Below are positions 35,401-48,209 of a stretch of DNA of 64,000 nt, one piece after another. Every line of letters starts with the position of its first letter. Position 1 is the first letter of the stretch. The translations under genes were made by a program, and so were the position numbers. This DNA is from Narthecium ossifragum. Its lineage: Eukaryota; Streptophyta; Magnoliopsida; Dioscoreales; Nartheciaceae. The notes under the pieces are model-generated. The model was not told the origin of the DNA. It did no database searches and saw only the letters and a program-made list of their open reading frames with translations. Location of the stretch: assembly GCA_963920575.1 (NCBI GenBank), contig OY986970.1, forward strand, positions 25,315,869 to 25,379,868. Reading direction: 5' to 3'.

Positions 35401-36134
35401 CGCTAAGCTTCTCCATTTATGTTGACAACCTACCTTCATTGAATCAATACCTGATGAGTGGATAGCTTTGGATCACAATAATTTGGGGAAGTTTACCTGT
35501 GTTTCAAGCGAAGGATGGCATATTCTCCTGCACTTGATCCTCTACAACCTATACAAGTAACAGAGAGAGCAAAATTAGTGCACATGAACATGAAACTTTT
35601 GGGCCTCCAATCCATTGCCAGAAAACAATAGCCTGCTGCTTTTGACATACTATATGCTTTTGCCTCAGAGATAGTTCATGCCTACAATGATCATCAGCTA
35701 TAGTTCAAACTTAAAAAAGATTGTACCCCTTCTTTAGCCCAACAAACAAATTCATATCCTCTTCATATGTTGAAGTGATATGAATTTGCTATATCACTTC
35801 AACAAATACTAAGATATTATATCAGGGGCGCATCTGCAGCCTTAATTTTCATAATACTCCAGAATCCAGACAGTTGAAGTTTTCAAAATGACAGTACATA
35901 CTGATTTGTTTTGGAAGTAATAAAGAGAGTGCAGAGTAACCAGTGCTGAATGCATCGCTCATAAATACATAATCAGAGCAGTTTCTGATGTAGACTTAGA
36001 AAAATAAGGATGGTCACATGCAACAGCACATTGCAAGGTCTGCCTCAAATATCATTGCTGGTTTAGTTGGCAAGGTCCTCCTCAAATACATTAGTTGAAG
36101 AGGATGTTACTGCCAGATTTCGAGCGAGCATAAG
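32423..36134. other. Gene-poor intergenic region
   Basis: AT-rich. A poly-A run at about 33268-33286 follows AGCCTTCGGGCTCAA. A 19-bp direct repeat AGCTCTTTTGAAACTGCAT occurs at 34215 and 34354. Nested inverted repeats lie at about 35745-35810. From about 35910 onward the sequence is similar to 49019 onward, the start of the pyrophosphatase duplication unit. No gene recognised. Confidence 0.5.
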
Positions 36135-39100
36135 TTACTGCCTCAAGCTTTCTACGATGTAAGAGGCATACAGGTCCCTGCAGTCATCATACACCACATC
36201 AGCAACACCTCTATCTTAAAAGATTTAGCTCTTGAAGAAAAGTACTCTAATTTAGTAAAAAACAATGGGTATACAGCAATCATGATTTGCTTTAGATATA
36301 TGTACTTACATTGAATATTGGATTGCTTTGATCGCATCTTCAGCTGGGAGGAAGTCATTCACAGCCACACTTTTGTTTTCATTCTTCTTGTCTATTGTTG
36401 ACAAAATGAGTTAAAGTCTCATGGAGAGCCCGAAGTATAGACAAACCAAAGCAATAATCCTATATAGATTAAATGAAATCTAATTCCAGCAATAGGCACA
36501 AGGAAAAACTTTGAGGCTTGGAATAACAGAAGACCATGATCTGGGAACTTTAAAAAACTTTTCACCCTAGAATTCAAAAAATAGAAACTAGAGGAACATG
36601 TATACATGCAAGGAATCAATACTTTCCATGCTTCATCATTGAAAAATAATCGGGTATATTTCATGCAAAAGATGCAAACTGGACAATTGTGCTCATGCTT
36701 AGCAGCTATAAAAGCGGCACAAGAAGCATCAATGAGCAGAAGCTATGGATAATTATCCTTATGTGCATAACTGTTTCATATTATTGGATACAGTCTTCAA
36801 AGAAACGGCGAATTTCAGCAAGGCGGTGAGGTGCAAGGTCCTTGATATCCTTGTAGTGACGAAACTCAGGGTCATCAGCGCACACGGCTATTATTTTGTC
36901 ATCCATCTCACCCTGAAGAATAAATAAGAGTATTTACAAGCCTATCAAATACCATTCCCAAATTTTAAAAAAGAGATCAAAGTAAAGGTCTGACCTGATC
37001 AATCATAGGCATCAGCCCTATTGCACGGGCACGAAGAAAGCAACCAGGCAGCACAGGCTCCTGCATGCGAAAAAAACATTAACAAACTCCAAAAGAACAA
37101 TTCAAGCAGATAAGAACTGCTTGATTGAAGCCGATAAGAACTGCCTTACTGTTTTGTCTACCCAACATAGGAACTCTTATCCAGCAGTAAGATACCTGCA
37201 TCAGTACTAGTACATCCATGGGGTCACTGTCTTCACATAGAGTCCGCGGAATGAAGCCATAGTTATGGGGGTACACAACAGAGGAGTACAGAACACGATC
37301 GACCTGTTTTGAGGTACATAATTGTAAAGAAAAGTGGTTAAAAATACAGAACCTAAATATTTTTTTATTCTAGATTAATATGGAATGAGAGCACTGGTCA
37401 GCTGCATCTCAAAAATACAACACTGTTGGCAACAGATAATGCATGTTGACATACCATGAGGGTGAACCTGTTCATTTATCTATGATTCTTGATGACAGAT
37501 TCATTTCATTGCTTACGTGCATCGCAAGAACTGCATACACAACCTTAAAATGACTCATTCTGAAGTTGCAACATGGGAGATCACCTTGATAAGACCACTA
37601 GCCTTGTCCAGCTCGTACTTAACCTTGCTACCCTTGCTAATCTCAACCACCTGCAGCAAGAGATGATAGTATGACTTACCAGCAAAAAGTGAAGTCCAAA
37701 GAGAACTCAAGAATTCCAGAAGTACAGAAGTGTCAGCACCGATAGTTGGAAATTAACCATTGAAACAAGAAGTAATTGACTGATACCTGAGCTTTGAAAT
37801 GAGGAAGAAAAAAAGCACGTAGAGCAAAACATTTACCCTTGGCTCCACAGAAGAGACGAAAAACTGAGTTATCACATACATCTTTATGGGCATAGACTTT
37901 ACAAGTTACAATGCAGGAACAAGAGCTAGAAGAGGCCAAATATCATCCCAGTTGATCTGATATGGATTATTCTATACAAGAATCTAACATAAAAACGCTG
38001 CATATTGGTGTTTCAAACACTATCTAGCTACGACTTCCAAGGACTCTCTCCGAAGTCCAAAGGATAGTTTAGCCATATGTCACTTGCTGTTCAATACAAT
38101 TTAAATCTCATGTCATTCTGCCAATTAATCTTGCGACATCCTTTGCAACATCAACAAATAATGTACATTCATCTTTACAAAAGCCGGGAGATCTAACAGG
38201 GAATCAGAAGGGATCTTAACGCCCCTGAATCCAGACCATGAACATAAAGAAGCAGATTAAGCCATATAGTTTAGTTATTACAGTAAACTTCTTTAAGGGT
38301 GTGTTTGGTATGAGAGTAAAAGGGGGTGAAAAGGGGTAAATTTTCACCCCTTTTAATTATGTTTGGTTAGGATTGTAACATTTACTCACCTGAGGGCAGA
38401 ATGGGTGTAAAATATAGCCCAATAGGAGGTGGGTAACGGGGGTAAAAGACTTATCTTTACATTTTTGCCAATTTTCTCTTTTTTTGGCTTTCTTTGAAAA
38501 CCATAATTTAATTTCTTTTAATAATTTAACTAATTTTCTCTCTCCTAATATCTGTACGTCCTCTCTCTACTTCCTCTCTCCTTTTTTCTTCTCTACTTTC
38601 TCTCTCCTTTTTTCACTCTCTACTTCATCTCTCCACTTTTCTCTCTCTACTTTCTCTCTGCTATTTTCCCTCTACTTCATCTCTCCAACTTTCTCCCTCT
38701 ACTTCCTCAATACTATTTTCTCACTCTACTTCCTCTCTCTTATTTTCTCTCTCTACTTCATCTCTTTATACTTCCTCTCCTATTTTCTCACTTTACTTCC
38801 TCTCCTATTTTCTCACTCTAGTTCCTCTCTCCTATTTTCTCACTCTACTTCCTCTCTCCTATTTTCTCACTCTACTTCCTCTCTCCTATTTTCTCACTCT
38901 ACTTCCTCTCTCCTATTTTCTCTCTCTACTTGCTCTCTCCTATTTTCTCTCTCTACTTCATTTCTCCTATTTTCTCTCTCTACTTCCTCTCTCCTATTTT
39001 CTATCTACTTTATCTCCTACTTCATCCCTCTTATTTTCTCTCTCTACGTCTTCTCTCATATTTTCTCTCTCTACTTCTTCTCTCATATTTTAGCTCTCTA

Positions 39101-39788
39101 CTTCCTCCCTCTATTTTCTCTCTCTACTTCCTCTCTCTATTTTCTCTCTCTACTTCCTCTCTCCTATTTTCTATCTCTACCTTCTCTCTCTACCTTTTCA
39201 TTCCTAAAAGTACTTATTTTCCATAGAGAACAACCACTAAAAGAACTTATTTTCCATCTAATAATATATCAATATGACCCCTACAGTAAACATGGTGATA
39301 AAAATTTCTTAGTACCACATAAAAGTAAAGTAACATCAGATGAACAGCCAAACACACAATTAAAATATAGCAGGTACTGATTGCATGGTGAAAAGAAGGA
39401 ATCACAATCTTAATTTTCGTACAACTTACGCAATTGAAAACTGACGGCGCACCAGGTCCTACATCAAACAAAAGAATGCATGCCATAAGAAATGGTCAGA
39501 ATTTCTAGACAAGAAAAAGAAAAAGCTGGAAAGCCCCAAAATAACAACTTCCCACTGCATAAACCTATTACCACAACTGACCCCCTGAAGGTTAAAAGCA
39601 AGTTCAAGATGAAGATCCACTGATCCATGCATTAAAAACAAGACTAAGATCAAAAACTACCCACCAATCTCTAAATCGTGCCACGGATGAGCAGCAACAG
39701 ATCTCCGTGACATGGAGGAAAGGATGCGCTCGTTGAGGGTAACATGAGGAAAGCTCGAGCGACCACTCCCCTCCCCTTTACCAGCCAT
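36135..39788 (-). CDS. PPA: Soluble inorganic pyrophosphatase, tandem copy 1
   Basis: Family I cytosolic pyrophosphatase, hydrolysing PPi to two phosphates and so pulling biosynthetic reactions forward. Exons (minus): 39788-39665, 39458-39430, 37650-37585, 37303-37196, 37060-36995, 36912-36792, 36391-36310, 36177-36135; 212 aa, family-typical. The signature [11 protein letters not shown] with its metal-binding aspartates is intact, as are [30 protein letters not shown] and [23 protein letters not shown]. The C-terminus is YIVESLRQ. It is a tandem paralogue of the gene at 49225-52404 with identical exon phases. Compared with copy 2 it has GEMDDK instead of GEKDDK and DSDPM instead of DSDPL. 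Intron 2 (37651-39429) is enlarged by a pyrimidine-rich insertion at about 38293-39280 that copy 2 lacks. Confidence 0.93.
38293..39285. mobile_element. Insertion with TACTTCCTCTCTCC tandem array in intron 2 of pyrophosphatase copy 1
   Basis: It begins TTTAAGGGTGTGTTTGG and is followed by CACCCCTTTTA, then an array (about 38540-39210) of a roughly 27-bp unit CTCTACTTCCTCTCTCCTATTTTCTC. Comparison with the equivalent intron of copy 2 shows this block is an insertion. ACAGTAAAC occurs on both sides (about 38285 and 39287) and may be a target duplication. A matching arm in the opposite orientation lies at 41660-42480. The 298-codon ORF here is only a translation of the repeat. Confidence 0.6.
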
Positions 39789-40800
39789 TTCTCACTCAAT
39801 AAAGCTACAAATTCATACAAACAACATAAGATTTCTGCCCAAACTAAACCACTAACTCCAATGAAATGAGATTGATAACATAAGGAATAAAAAAGCAATC
39901 AAGAAATGACCATCGGAGCAGGTGATATATAGCTGCAATCCACTCAAATGTACAATCGGACACGAAAAAAATAACTCTCCATTCGAACTACAAGAATAGA
40001 AGAAGAATATGCTATTCTCATAGACATGATACAAATCCATACCAACCCAGCAAGAAAAGAATGGAAAATACCTAACGTTCCTATAGAAAATTAACACAAT
40101 CCTAGCAAAACGTCCCCAATTACTACAAGGAAACGCAAATCAGACCGGATAAACCTTTGAAGCCACCAAATTGCAGCTGTTAGAGCTTAAACCCATCAGA
40201 ATAAGGAAACCAGATGCGAGCAATGATTTTGGGCACAAAAACACATCACAAATCACTCGAAAGAAACACATACGCCACTGCTTCGAAAAAACACATCAAA
40301 ATCAAAGAAATTTAAATGAATCAAGCATATTTTTTTCAGAGATTAAAAGGGGCAAAGATAGCAAGCAAACAAGAGGAGTGTGAGTACCGCGAGAGAATTG
40401 GGGGAGCGAATAGTGCGGGCTTTGGTTTGGGAGATGGCATCCGTTCTTAGCGGCTATATCTACGGTGAAATGTGACAGCTGGATATGGAGAGACGGGATC
40501 GGACGGTCACGATAAGGCCACGCATCGACGAGTGAAAGAGTTTGGGGTCAGCGGTACTCGTCACGAATCTTTATTTTTTCCATTTTTTTCTCCCTGGTTT
40601 TTTTTGGATTTTTGCACTTGAGAAACCTTATCGCAAATGATCTCGGATTGTGATGTTTTTTGTTTCTTTTGTTTGAAATTTATAACTTGGATTGAAACAA
40701 AATTATCAAATTAATAAATAACATCCTCATTATTGATTCTTGCTACCTCTAATATTCTATGCTAAAGTATGCATATGATCTAATATTCTAGGCTAAAACA
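39789..40800. other. Upstream region of pyrophosphatase copy 1
   Basis: Promoter and probable 5' UTR intron; a similar layout precedes copy 2. No other gene recognised. Confidence 0.5.
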
Positions 40801-41135
40801 TATGGATCCCTTAAGTTTTTGACAAATTTTTATATAATCCTTTCGGAGAGGGGTCGGCGGTGATGGGTTCACCGGAGGTGGAGGTGGAGGTGGGTCGCGC
40901 GCCGGCCCCCACGTCACCACAGTCGGCGGCATCGACATCAACCACGGCAACGTCTCCAGCAACCTTTCGGACTACGACCTTGGCCTCCTCACCGACCTCG
41001 CCCTCTTCCACCTCAACTCCAACCGGTCTTACGGCACCATACCGGACTCCTTCCGGCCGCCACCTCGCCATCCTCTTCGAGCTCGACGTCAGCAACAACC
41101 AACCTCCTTTCCGGCGGCCGCGAGAGGGATGAGCT
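40800..41135 (+). pseudogene. Captured leucine-rich-repeat extensin (LRX) fragment in a degraded MULE-like element
   Basis: The plus strand reads GGIDINHGNVSSNLSDY, then LGLLTDLALFHLNSNRSYGTIPDSFR, then after a frame change LAILFELDVSNNQ. This matches the start of the LRR domain of pollen LRX proteins (LTDLALFHxNSNRFxGxxP, LFELDxSNN). The GC-rich block follows CCCTTAAGTTTTTGACAAATTTTTAT, which resembles the TIR of the element at 30911. It looks like an older Pack-MULE that has lost one end. Confidence 0.6.
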
Positions 41136-41659
41136 GATCTGACATAAGGTGGTCAACAAATAGCTCAAAATTATCAAAATTGGCGTATGCGGTTCGGTCA
41201 GTGACAGAGCGCAAGATGTAATAAAACTGTTCGAAAAGCTCTTTATAAAATAGAGGGCTCCATCAAAAAATTTTAATTTTTTTTCAGAAATTTCAAGTAC
41301 TAAACACGTACTTTAGCTTAATATTTTGAGATATAGTTGAAGTTTCCAAAAGGACGTAATATGCCGATCGGTTTAAGGGAGTGTTTGATGAGGGTGCAAA
41401 TTTTTTGAGGGATAAAATTACGAGCGTAAATTTTATAAGAGTAACAATTAAGGGGATACATATTACTCATATTTGGATAGCGAAGGTAAATTTTAACTTA
41501 TAGTGTTCAATATATTCTCTCTTTATTTCTCTTTTATTTTTTCTCTCTCCACTTTCTCGCTTTTGTTCTGTCTCTCTATTTACCTCTTTTCTTTCTCTAT
41601 CTTATTTTCTCTCTATTTTATTTCTTCTATTTTCCTTCTCCACTTCCTCTCTTTATCCT

Positions 41660-42335
41660 AAAAATAGGAAAGAGAAAATAGAAAGAGCAAGTAAAGAGAG
41701 AACATAAGAGTGAGAAAGTAGGGAGAACGTAGAGATAGAAAATATGAGAGAGAAAGTAGAGAGAGAAAATATGAAAGGAAGTAGAGAGAGAAAATAGGAA
41801 ATGAAGTAGGGGAGAAAGTAGACAAAGAAAATAGGATAAAAGGTAGAGAGAGAAAATAAGAGAGAGGAAGTATAGAGAGAAAATAGGAGGGGAAAGTAGG
41901 AGATAAAATAGAGAAAATTAAGAGAGAGGAAGTAGAGTGAGGAAAGGGTAGTAAGGAAGCAGAGATAGACTGTAGACGGAGACAAAAAGGGAGAAGTGGA
42001 GAGAGAAAATGAGAAATAAAGTAGAGAGAAAATATGAGAGATGAAGTAGAGTGAGAAAATAGTATTAAAGAAGTAGAGAGAGAAAGTAGAAAGAAAATTG
42101 AAGAGATGAAGTAGAGTGAGAAAATAGTTTTGAGAAAGTAAAGAGAGAAAATTATAGAGATGAAGTAGAGTGAGAAAATAGTATTGAGAAAGTAAAGAGA
42201 GAAAATTATAGAGATGATGTAGAGAGAAAATTATAGAGATGAAGTAGAGAGAGAAAATAGAGGAGAGAAAGTAGAGACACAAAATAGGAGAGAGGAAGTA
42301 GAGACATTAGGAGAGAGAAAATTAGTTAAATCATT
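41660..42335. repeat. Polypurine tandem array (GAAGTAGAGAGAGAAAATAG unit)
   Basis: A tandem degenerate array almost free of pyrimidines apart from T in ATAG/GTAG. It is the inverted counterpart of the 38540-39210 array. The long ORF on the minus strand is a by-product. Confidence 0.85.
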
Positions 42336-43276
42336 AAAATAAATAAATGATGGTTTTTTAAGAAAGCCAAAAAAAAGAGAAAATGGATAAATATATAAAT
42401 ATATATAAGTCTTTTCCCACTCCATTCCCCGGCTCCTATTTGGGGTATATTTTACATCCATTTTACACTCAAATGAGAGTAACTTTTACGGATAATTGCT
42501 GTAGTTTAGTCTCTTTTTTTTTTTAGATCTTTCTTGCGCTACAGTCTTCATCCATAAGGCATTTAGTCTCCTTTAAGTAATAGTAACTTCAATTTATAAT
42601 TAACTAGAAGTAATAAATGAAATTAAGAATATGTCAGTTATAACTAATAACATATAATAACTTAAATTGTCAGTGTTAAGCTAGCTTTAATGGAAATTGA
42701 CTACACTTCATATGAGAGGATTAAATAACTTCCAATGAGAATTAAGTAACTTCCAATGGAAATAACTTCAAGTGAAAAGTAACTTCATGTAAAATTTAAT
42801 TACATATGAAAAGTAACTACAAGTGGAAAGTCACTAACATATATTTATGTAAAGTAACTCCCATATGAATGAAAAGTAACTACCAAATTATGTGTAAAGT
42901 AAGTTTAAAACAATTGGAAAGTAACTTCCGTGAAATTGAAAAGTAACTACCATAAATTTTGAAAGTTGCTACCAACTTAATAGGAATTAACTACCATCTA
43001 AGTTGAAGTTAAATGCTAACTAAATGGAAAGTAACAATCATTTTACAATAAAGCAACTAACTATAAAATGGAAAAAGTAACTTAAAAACAAACATACATA
43101 AATACTAAGAAAATGGAAAATAACTACCATATTAAAAAGAAAGTAACTACCATTTACTATGAAATGACTAACAAAATGGAAAGTAATTACTAATGAATTA
43201 AAAAGTAACTACCAATTAGTAAATGAGAGTAACTACCTATCATGATGGAAAGTAACTACTATCAATCTTATAAGGA

Positions 43277-43490
43277 GTAAAAACAGTTATGCATAACCAC
43301 TCCCTTATAAGGTTGATTTAATTCATACAGTTATATATATTCTATAGTTATAGTATATTAATCTAATATAATCAACCTTATATAATATCCATACTAATTC
43401 ATTAATTAAATTTGGTTTTTATAACCGAATCACCTATTAACTTGATGGTTACCTACCATGTGGTAGGGGGTCCACCTAGTATACTATAAA
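43277..43490. repeat. Dispersed repeat, copy 2 (first copy at 8431-8665)
   Basis: Shares long AT-rich blocks with 8431-8665 (TATAGTATATTAATCTAATA, TTTTTATAACCGAATCA) and ends in GGTTACCTACCATGTGGTAGGGGGT. It is inserted within the GTAACT-motif element. Confidence 0.6.
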
Positions 43491-43952
43491 ATAAGTTACA
43501 ACAAACTGGAAAGTAACCACAAATCAAATGAAATTTAAATATCAAATAAATGATAGTCACTACGAGTCAAAATGGAAAGCAACTACTAGATACATATGAA
43601 AGTAACTATCATTTACTACAAAATAACTAACAACACACTAGAATGTAACTAGCAATGAAATGGAAAGTAACTACCAAACATCTGGATAAAGTAAATCCGA
43701 ATCCAAGTAGAAACCATTTACATTTGTTGGTAGTTACTTTCCTTTCACATCATATGGAAATTATACTAGCTATGCATAATAACATGATAGTTACTTCCCA
43801 CAATTTTCGGAGGCATACTCATTTGTGGTAGTTACTTTTCCTGATGGTTTCTTTCCATTTATCTGGTGACCTTACAAGAATTTAATGGTGGTTACTTTCC
43901 ATTAGTGGTTACTATCTATCTTGTCTAAACATATGATAGATACTTTCTATTG

Positions 43953-46900
43953 TTTGCACCTAGGGATGGCAATGGGCCGGGTTTCCCCGATAACCCGCTT
44001 GACCCGCCCCGCTTGGGGCGGGGAAATGGGGCAATTACCGGGTTGACGGGCGGGCTAGAATAAACGGGGCGGGTTAATCATTGGGGCGGGGCGGGGATGG
44101 GTTTTGGTCAACCCGGCCTGCTTTCGACCCGGCCCGGATATGATTCTTACTAATTTTAAACAAGTTTTTTTATAGTTTTATTCCAACTCTTGGATCTAGA
44201 TCTAATGGTTAAAACTAAAAGATATTAATATCTACTGGCTACTTATCCGATTATCGCCCTCACTCACGGTCTCACACAGTCACAACCCCATCTAACCCAT
44301 GACTCACAAACTGACGACACAGAAGAAAAGTAAACCCTAACCCTATTATCCGACATCAGCAATATAGGCTTTAGGCATCGGGCAATATCTCGACAGGCAT
44401 CGACATCGGCTGACATCCATCTACAAGTTTGTCTCTCTAACTTTCCCATCTTTCATCTTCTTCTTATTTTTTAAGTTCCCACTTCCCAATCTTCTTCTTA
44501 TATTCGGGGGTCCATCAAATCAAAAGACTATGGACATTGTACCACTTCCAAATAAAACTTTGGTTTTAAAAATGTCTTACCACTGAGAGTGGGACAATAC
44601 TACGAACCATGGACCAACAAGGCAATACATTAGTAGTATTTATATTCTACTAAATTTGTGTTTGCTGCTAGTAAATATCACAGATAAAAGTAAAATGCAG
44701 TATATCTTGAATGGATTCGAATTAATCAAACCAAGATGGGCACTACCGGCTTGTGCATCAACCTGAGGGTCTTTATGATTTGTGTCTTCTTAATTATCTT
44801 TTGTAGGTATGCAATGGCTTCACATTCACAAGAAGGTGATCAAAATTCTCAACCTTCAACTACTACTCGTGAAGTGCTTGCTGAAGAAGTAAATGCAACT
44901 CCTATCTCAAGTGACAGTAGAGCCACGGAAGAATCAAGTAAAAAAAGGAAAAAGATATCGTAGATCTGGGATCATTATGATGACAAAATTGTCAATGAGG
45001 ATGCTAAAGCGATATGTAAGTATTGCAAAAAAAAGCTTCGTGGCGAGGTCGACTGACGGGATAAGACACTTAATCGATCATCATAAGAGGTGTTTTAGCA
45101 AAGGAACAGTAGACATGAGACAATATGCTCTCAGTAGCTCTAAAATTACAGTTGATGGGAAAGTTAGAGTGTCTAACTATGTGTTTGACCAAAATAGAGC
45201 AAGAAAAGAGCTTGCTAAGATGATAATCTTGCATGAATATCCACTTAGCATAGTCGACCACATCGGCTTTAGAACTTTTGTGCAAACTATTCAGCCTTTG
45301 TTCAAAACGGTCACTAGAAACACTATCAAGGGTGATATTTTGAAAATATATGACATGGAGAAATCGAAAACAATGAAGTTATTGGAAGAATGCAAGAGCA
45401 GGATTGCTATTACAACGGATATGTGGACAGCTAGCAACCAAAAGAAGGGATACATGGCAATTACATCTCATTTTGTGAATGAATCATGGAATATGCAAAG
45501 CCGAGTTCTAAGGTATTAAGCTTGACACTCTTAACTTTACTTTTATGGCGTTTTAATTCATAAGTTTGAGTTTTTCAATAATATATTGTTCATGTTAACT
45601 ATTAGCAAGAAAATCACTTTATTGTATTTGTCAAATTGGAAGTCTTAATTATTGTTTTGGCCATAAATTTGAAACTTACGTGATTTTTATCGCAATTTTT
45701 TTAGGTTTGTGTATGTACCTTGTCCTCATACAAGCGAAGTTATTTCCGAATGTTTGATGGATTGCTTCTTGGATTGAAATATTGATAGAAAATTATCTAC
45801 AGTCACGGTGGATAATTGCTCAACAAATGATGCCGTGATTGGTTATTTGTTGGAGAGGCTTGATAAGAGTACGCTTATGCTAAATGGTACATTTTTTCAT
45901 ATGAGGTGTTGTGCACATATATTAAACTTGATTGTTCAAGATGGTTTGGAGATAATTGGTCCGGGAATTAGTAAAATTCGAGAAAGTGTTGCTTTTTGGA
46001 CAGCAACACCAAAAAGGCTTGAGAAATTTGAAAGTGCAGCTAAACAATTAGCAATTGTATGTAGTAAAAAGTTGTCTCTTGATTGTAAAACTAGATGGAA
46101 TTCTACCTACATGATGCTTAATGTTGCCTTGATGTACAAAGATGTTTTTTCTCGATTGAAACAACGGGAGCCATTATATAGTTGCTTGTCAACTGAAAAT
46201 GAGTGGGAGGTAGCGAAAGATATCTGTGGAAGGTTGAAGCTTTTCTTCAATGTGACTGAATTATTCTCTGGGAATAAATATCCAACTGCCAATATCTATT
46301 TTCCCAAAGTTTGTGAGATTAGAATAGCTTTATCTAAGTGGCTCATTTGTTCAAATAGTATCATCAAAACATTGGCAGCAAAGATGGTGGCAAAATATGA
46401 CAAGTATTGGAGTGTTATTCATGGTATATTGGGTGTGGCAGTTGTCTTGGATCCTAGATACAAACTGAAATTGTTGGAGTTTTATTTTCCTATCATATAT
46501 GGAAGTGATGCTATGATACATATTGACAGAGTTCGTACAATTTGCTATAATTTGGTATCCACTTACCAATCAAAGAGTGCAACGGATCCACAATTCTCCT
46601 CTCAAGATGCATCTTTATCTTCCTCAAGCCAACAACCTATGACAATAAACGGTGAAGTTGAAGATGAATTGTCCAATTATGATTTGTTTGTTAATATGAA
46701 CTTTTCCTCTACGAATTTGAAATCAGAGTTGGATCACTACTTAGATGAGAGTGTGCTACCAAGGAGTTCAGTTTGTTCAGATTTTGATATATTAGCATGG
46801 TGGAAGATGAATGGTTTGAGGTATCCGACATTACAAGCGATTGCTAAGGATATCTATGTTATCCCTATATCTACAGTTGCTTCTGAATCTGCCTTTAGTA

Positions 46901-48209
46901 CTGGAGGTAGATTAGTGAGCCCACATCCCAGTCGACTTCATTCAAGGACCTTGGAGGCATTGATGTGCAGTCAGAATTGGTTGTGGGCTGACATGCCAGC
47001 TGATATTCAAGGTAACCGACCAAATCTACTATATTATAATCTTATTTACATATAATTACATTTATTTGACGAGCTCTATCATTTTTCTTTCGAATAAAGG
47101 TTCTTCACAAGCACACTTGGGACATATCCAAACTATTTGTGAGGAGATGGATGTTGATGAGGTATATATAATACATTGCAATTGTGTTTCTAAATTTCTT
47201 ATTTTAATTATAACTTTTGTTGTTTATGACTGATTTTAATTCATTGTTATTAGGAGCAAGACTGAGTGATTAACTGTATGGTTAATGGTTCCAACAAAAA
47301 CAGGTTTTGTTCCTATATTTTTCGCTTACTTGTTTTTTGTTCCTATATTATCTCTATATTTTTGTGTTTAAGATTGAATCTTGAGATTTCTTTGCAATTC
47401 GTATACGGTCTTTTGCCACATGCAGGAAGTGTTTGTGTGTTTGGCTTTTGCTTTTTTTATTATTATTGTTAATTTATCATCCATTGCAGCAAGCATGATA
47501 TGGTTAAGTGGTTTAGCATTTGGTTAGTGCTACTTCATCCATTGCAGCAAGCATATTTTAGGTTTTACAATAAAAATATGATGTAAATTTCATACATAAG
47601 ATACTTGCAAAGTGTTTCATGGATGACCACCTTTAGGTGTTGAGCATTCGATACTGTTTCCAGGATCTTAAAACTGTCAATAAGATGTTCCTGTTGATGT
47701 TTTAATTCTTTGATTGTTAGATTAACAAATATTCTTCATGCATTTATATTTATTTATTTTTTCACAGGATGCATTTATGGACATTGCAACTGATCGATTT
47801 TAATTTTGAGGAGATCTAAAGTTAAATTTTTTTTTAATTTGGGGTTCATTTTTACATTTTGTAATTGATATGATTTTATTTAGTGGAAATACTTGGAAGT
47901 TGAAAAATTGTTCTTTTTTCTTCTTCTTTTGAAGCTATGTGGTGCTTGAAAGTTCACAATATTATATTAGTCTATATGATACTTGTGCTTAAAATTATTG
48001 GCGTTATTAATTTTTTTGAAAGAAAATGAGAGAATCCTAAATGGGGCGGGGCAGGGACGAGGAAAATGCAGATGGGGCGGGGATGGGACGAACTTCTTGC
48101 CCCGCAGCGGGGCATAGGGCGGGGATGGGGTGGGAAATTTTTTTTTGGGGCGGGGACGGGGTGGGTGAAACCCGCCCCAACCCGCCCCATTGCCATTCCT
48201 ATTTGCACC
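43953..48209 (+). mobile_element. Complete hAT element with perfect 8-bp target duplication
   Basis: The element is 43961-48201 (4241 bp), flanked by TTTGCACC at 43953-43960 and again at 48202-48209. TIRs TAGGGATGGCAATGGG and the reverse complement TAGGAATGGCAATGGG differ at one base. Subterminal regions are rich in GGGGCGGGGA motifs in both orientations. It encodes one Ac/ZBED-type transposase, now disrupted (separate entry). The perfect duplication points to fairly recent insertion. Confidence 0.95.
44811..47265 (+). pseudogene. hAT transposase (BED zinc finger, hATC domain), disrupted
   Basis: Exon structure inferred: 44811-45512, 45705-47011, 47100-47161, 47254-47265. An N-terminal low-complexity stretch leads to a basic KKRKK. 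A BED-type zinc finger follows (WDHY...CKYCKKKL...HLIDHHKRC), then TTDMWTASNQKKGYMAIT, VPCPHTSEVIS, TVDNCSTNDAVI, MRCCAHILNLIVQDGL and TRWNSTYMML. The C-terminal hATC dimerisation region contains DILAWWK and STVASESAFSTGGR. Lesions: an in-frame TAG at 44961 before the finger, a +1 base near 45048 inside the finger, and a TGA at 45775 where Trp is expected. The 415-codon C-terminal part is open. It is probably inactive, although a related intact copy could still mobilise the element. Confidence 0.9.

Noticed and set aside
38484..39380. 298-codon Ser/Leu/Phe-rich open reading frame
   Set aside because: It is the translation of a roughly 27-bp pyrimidine-rich tandem array inside an intron; the peptide is a repeat artefact.
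41653..42282. 209-codon open frame on the minus strand
   Set aside because: Same repeat family in the opposite orientation; no independent coding evidence.
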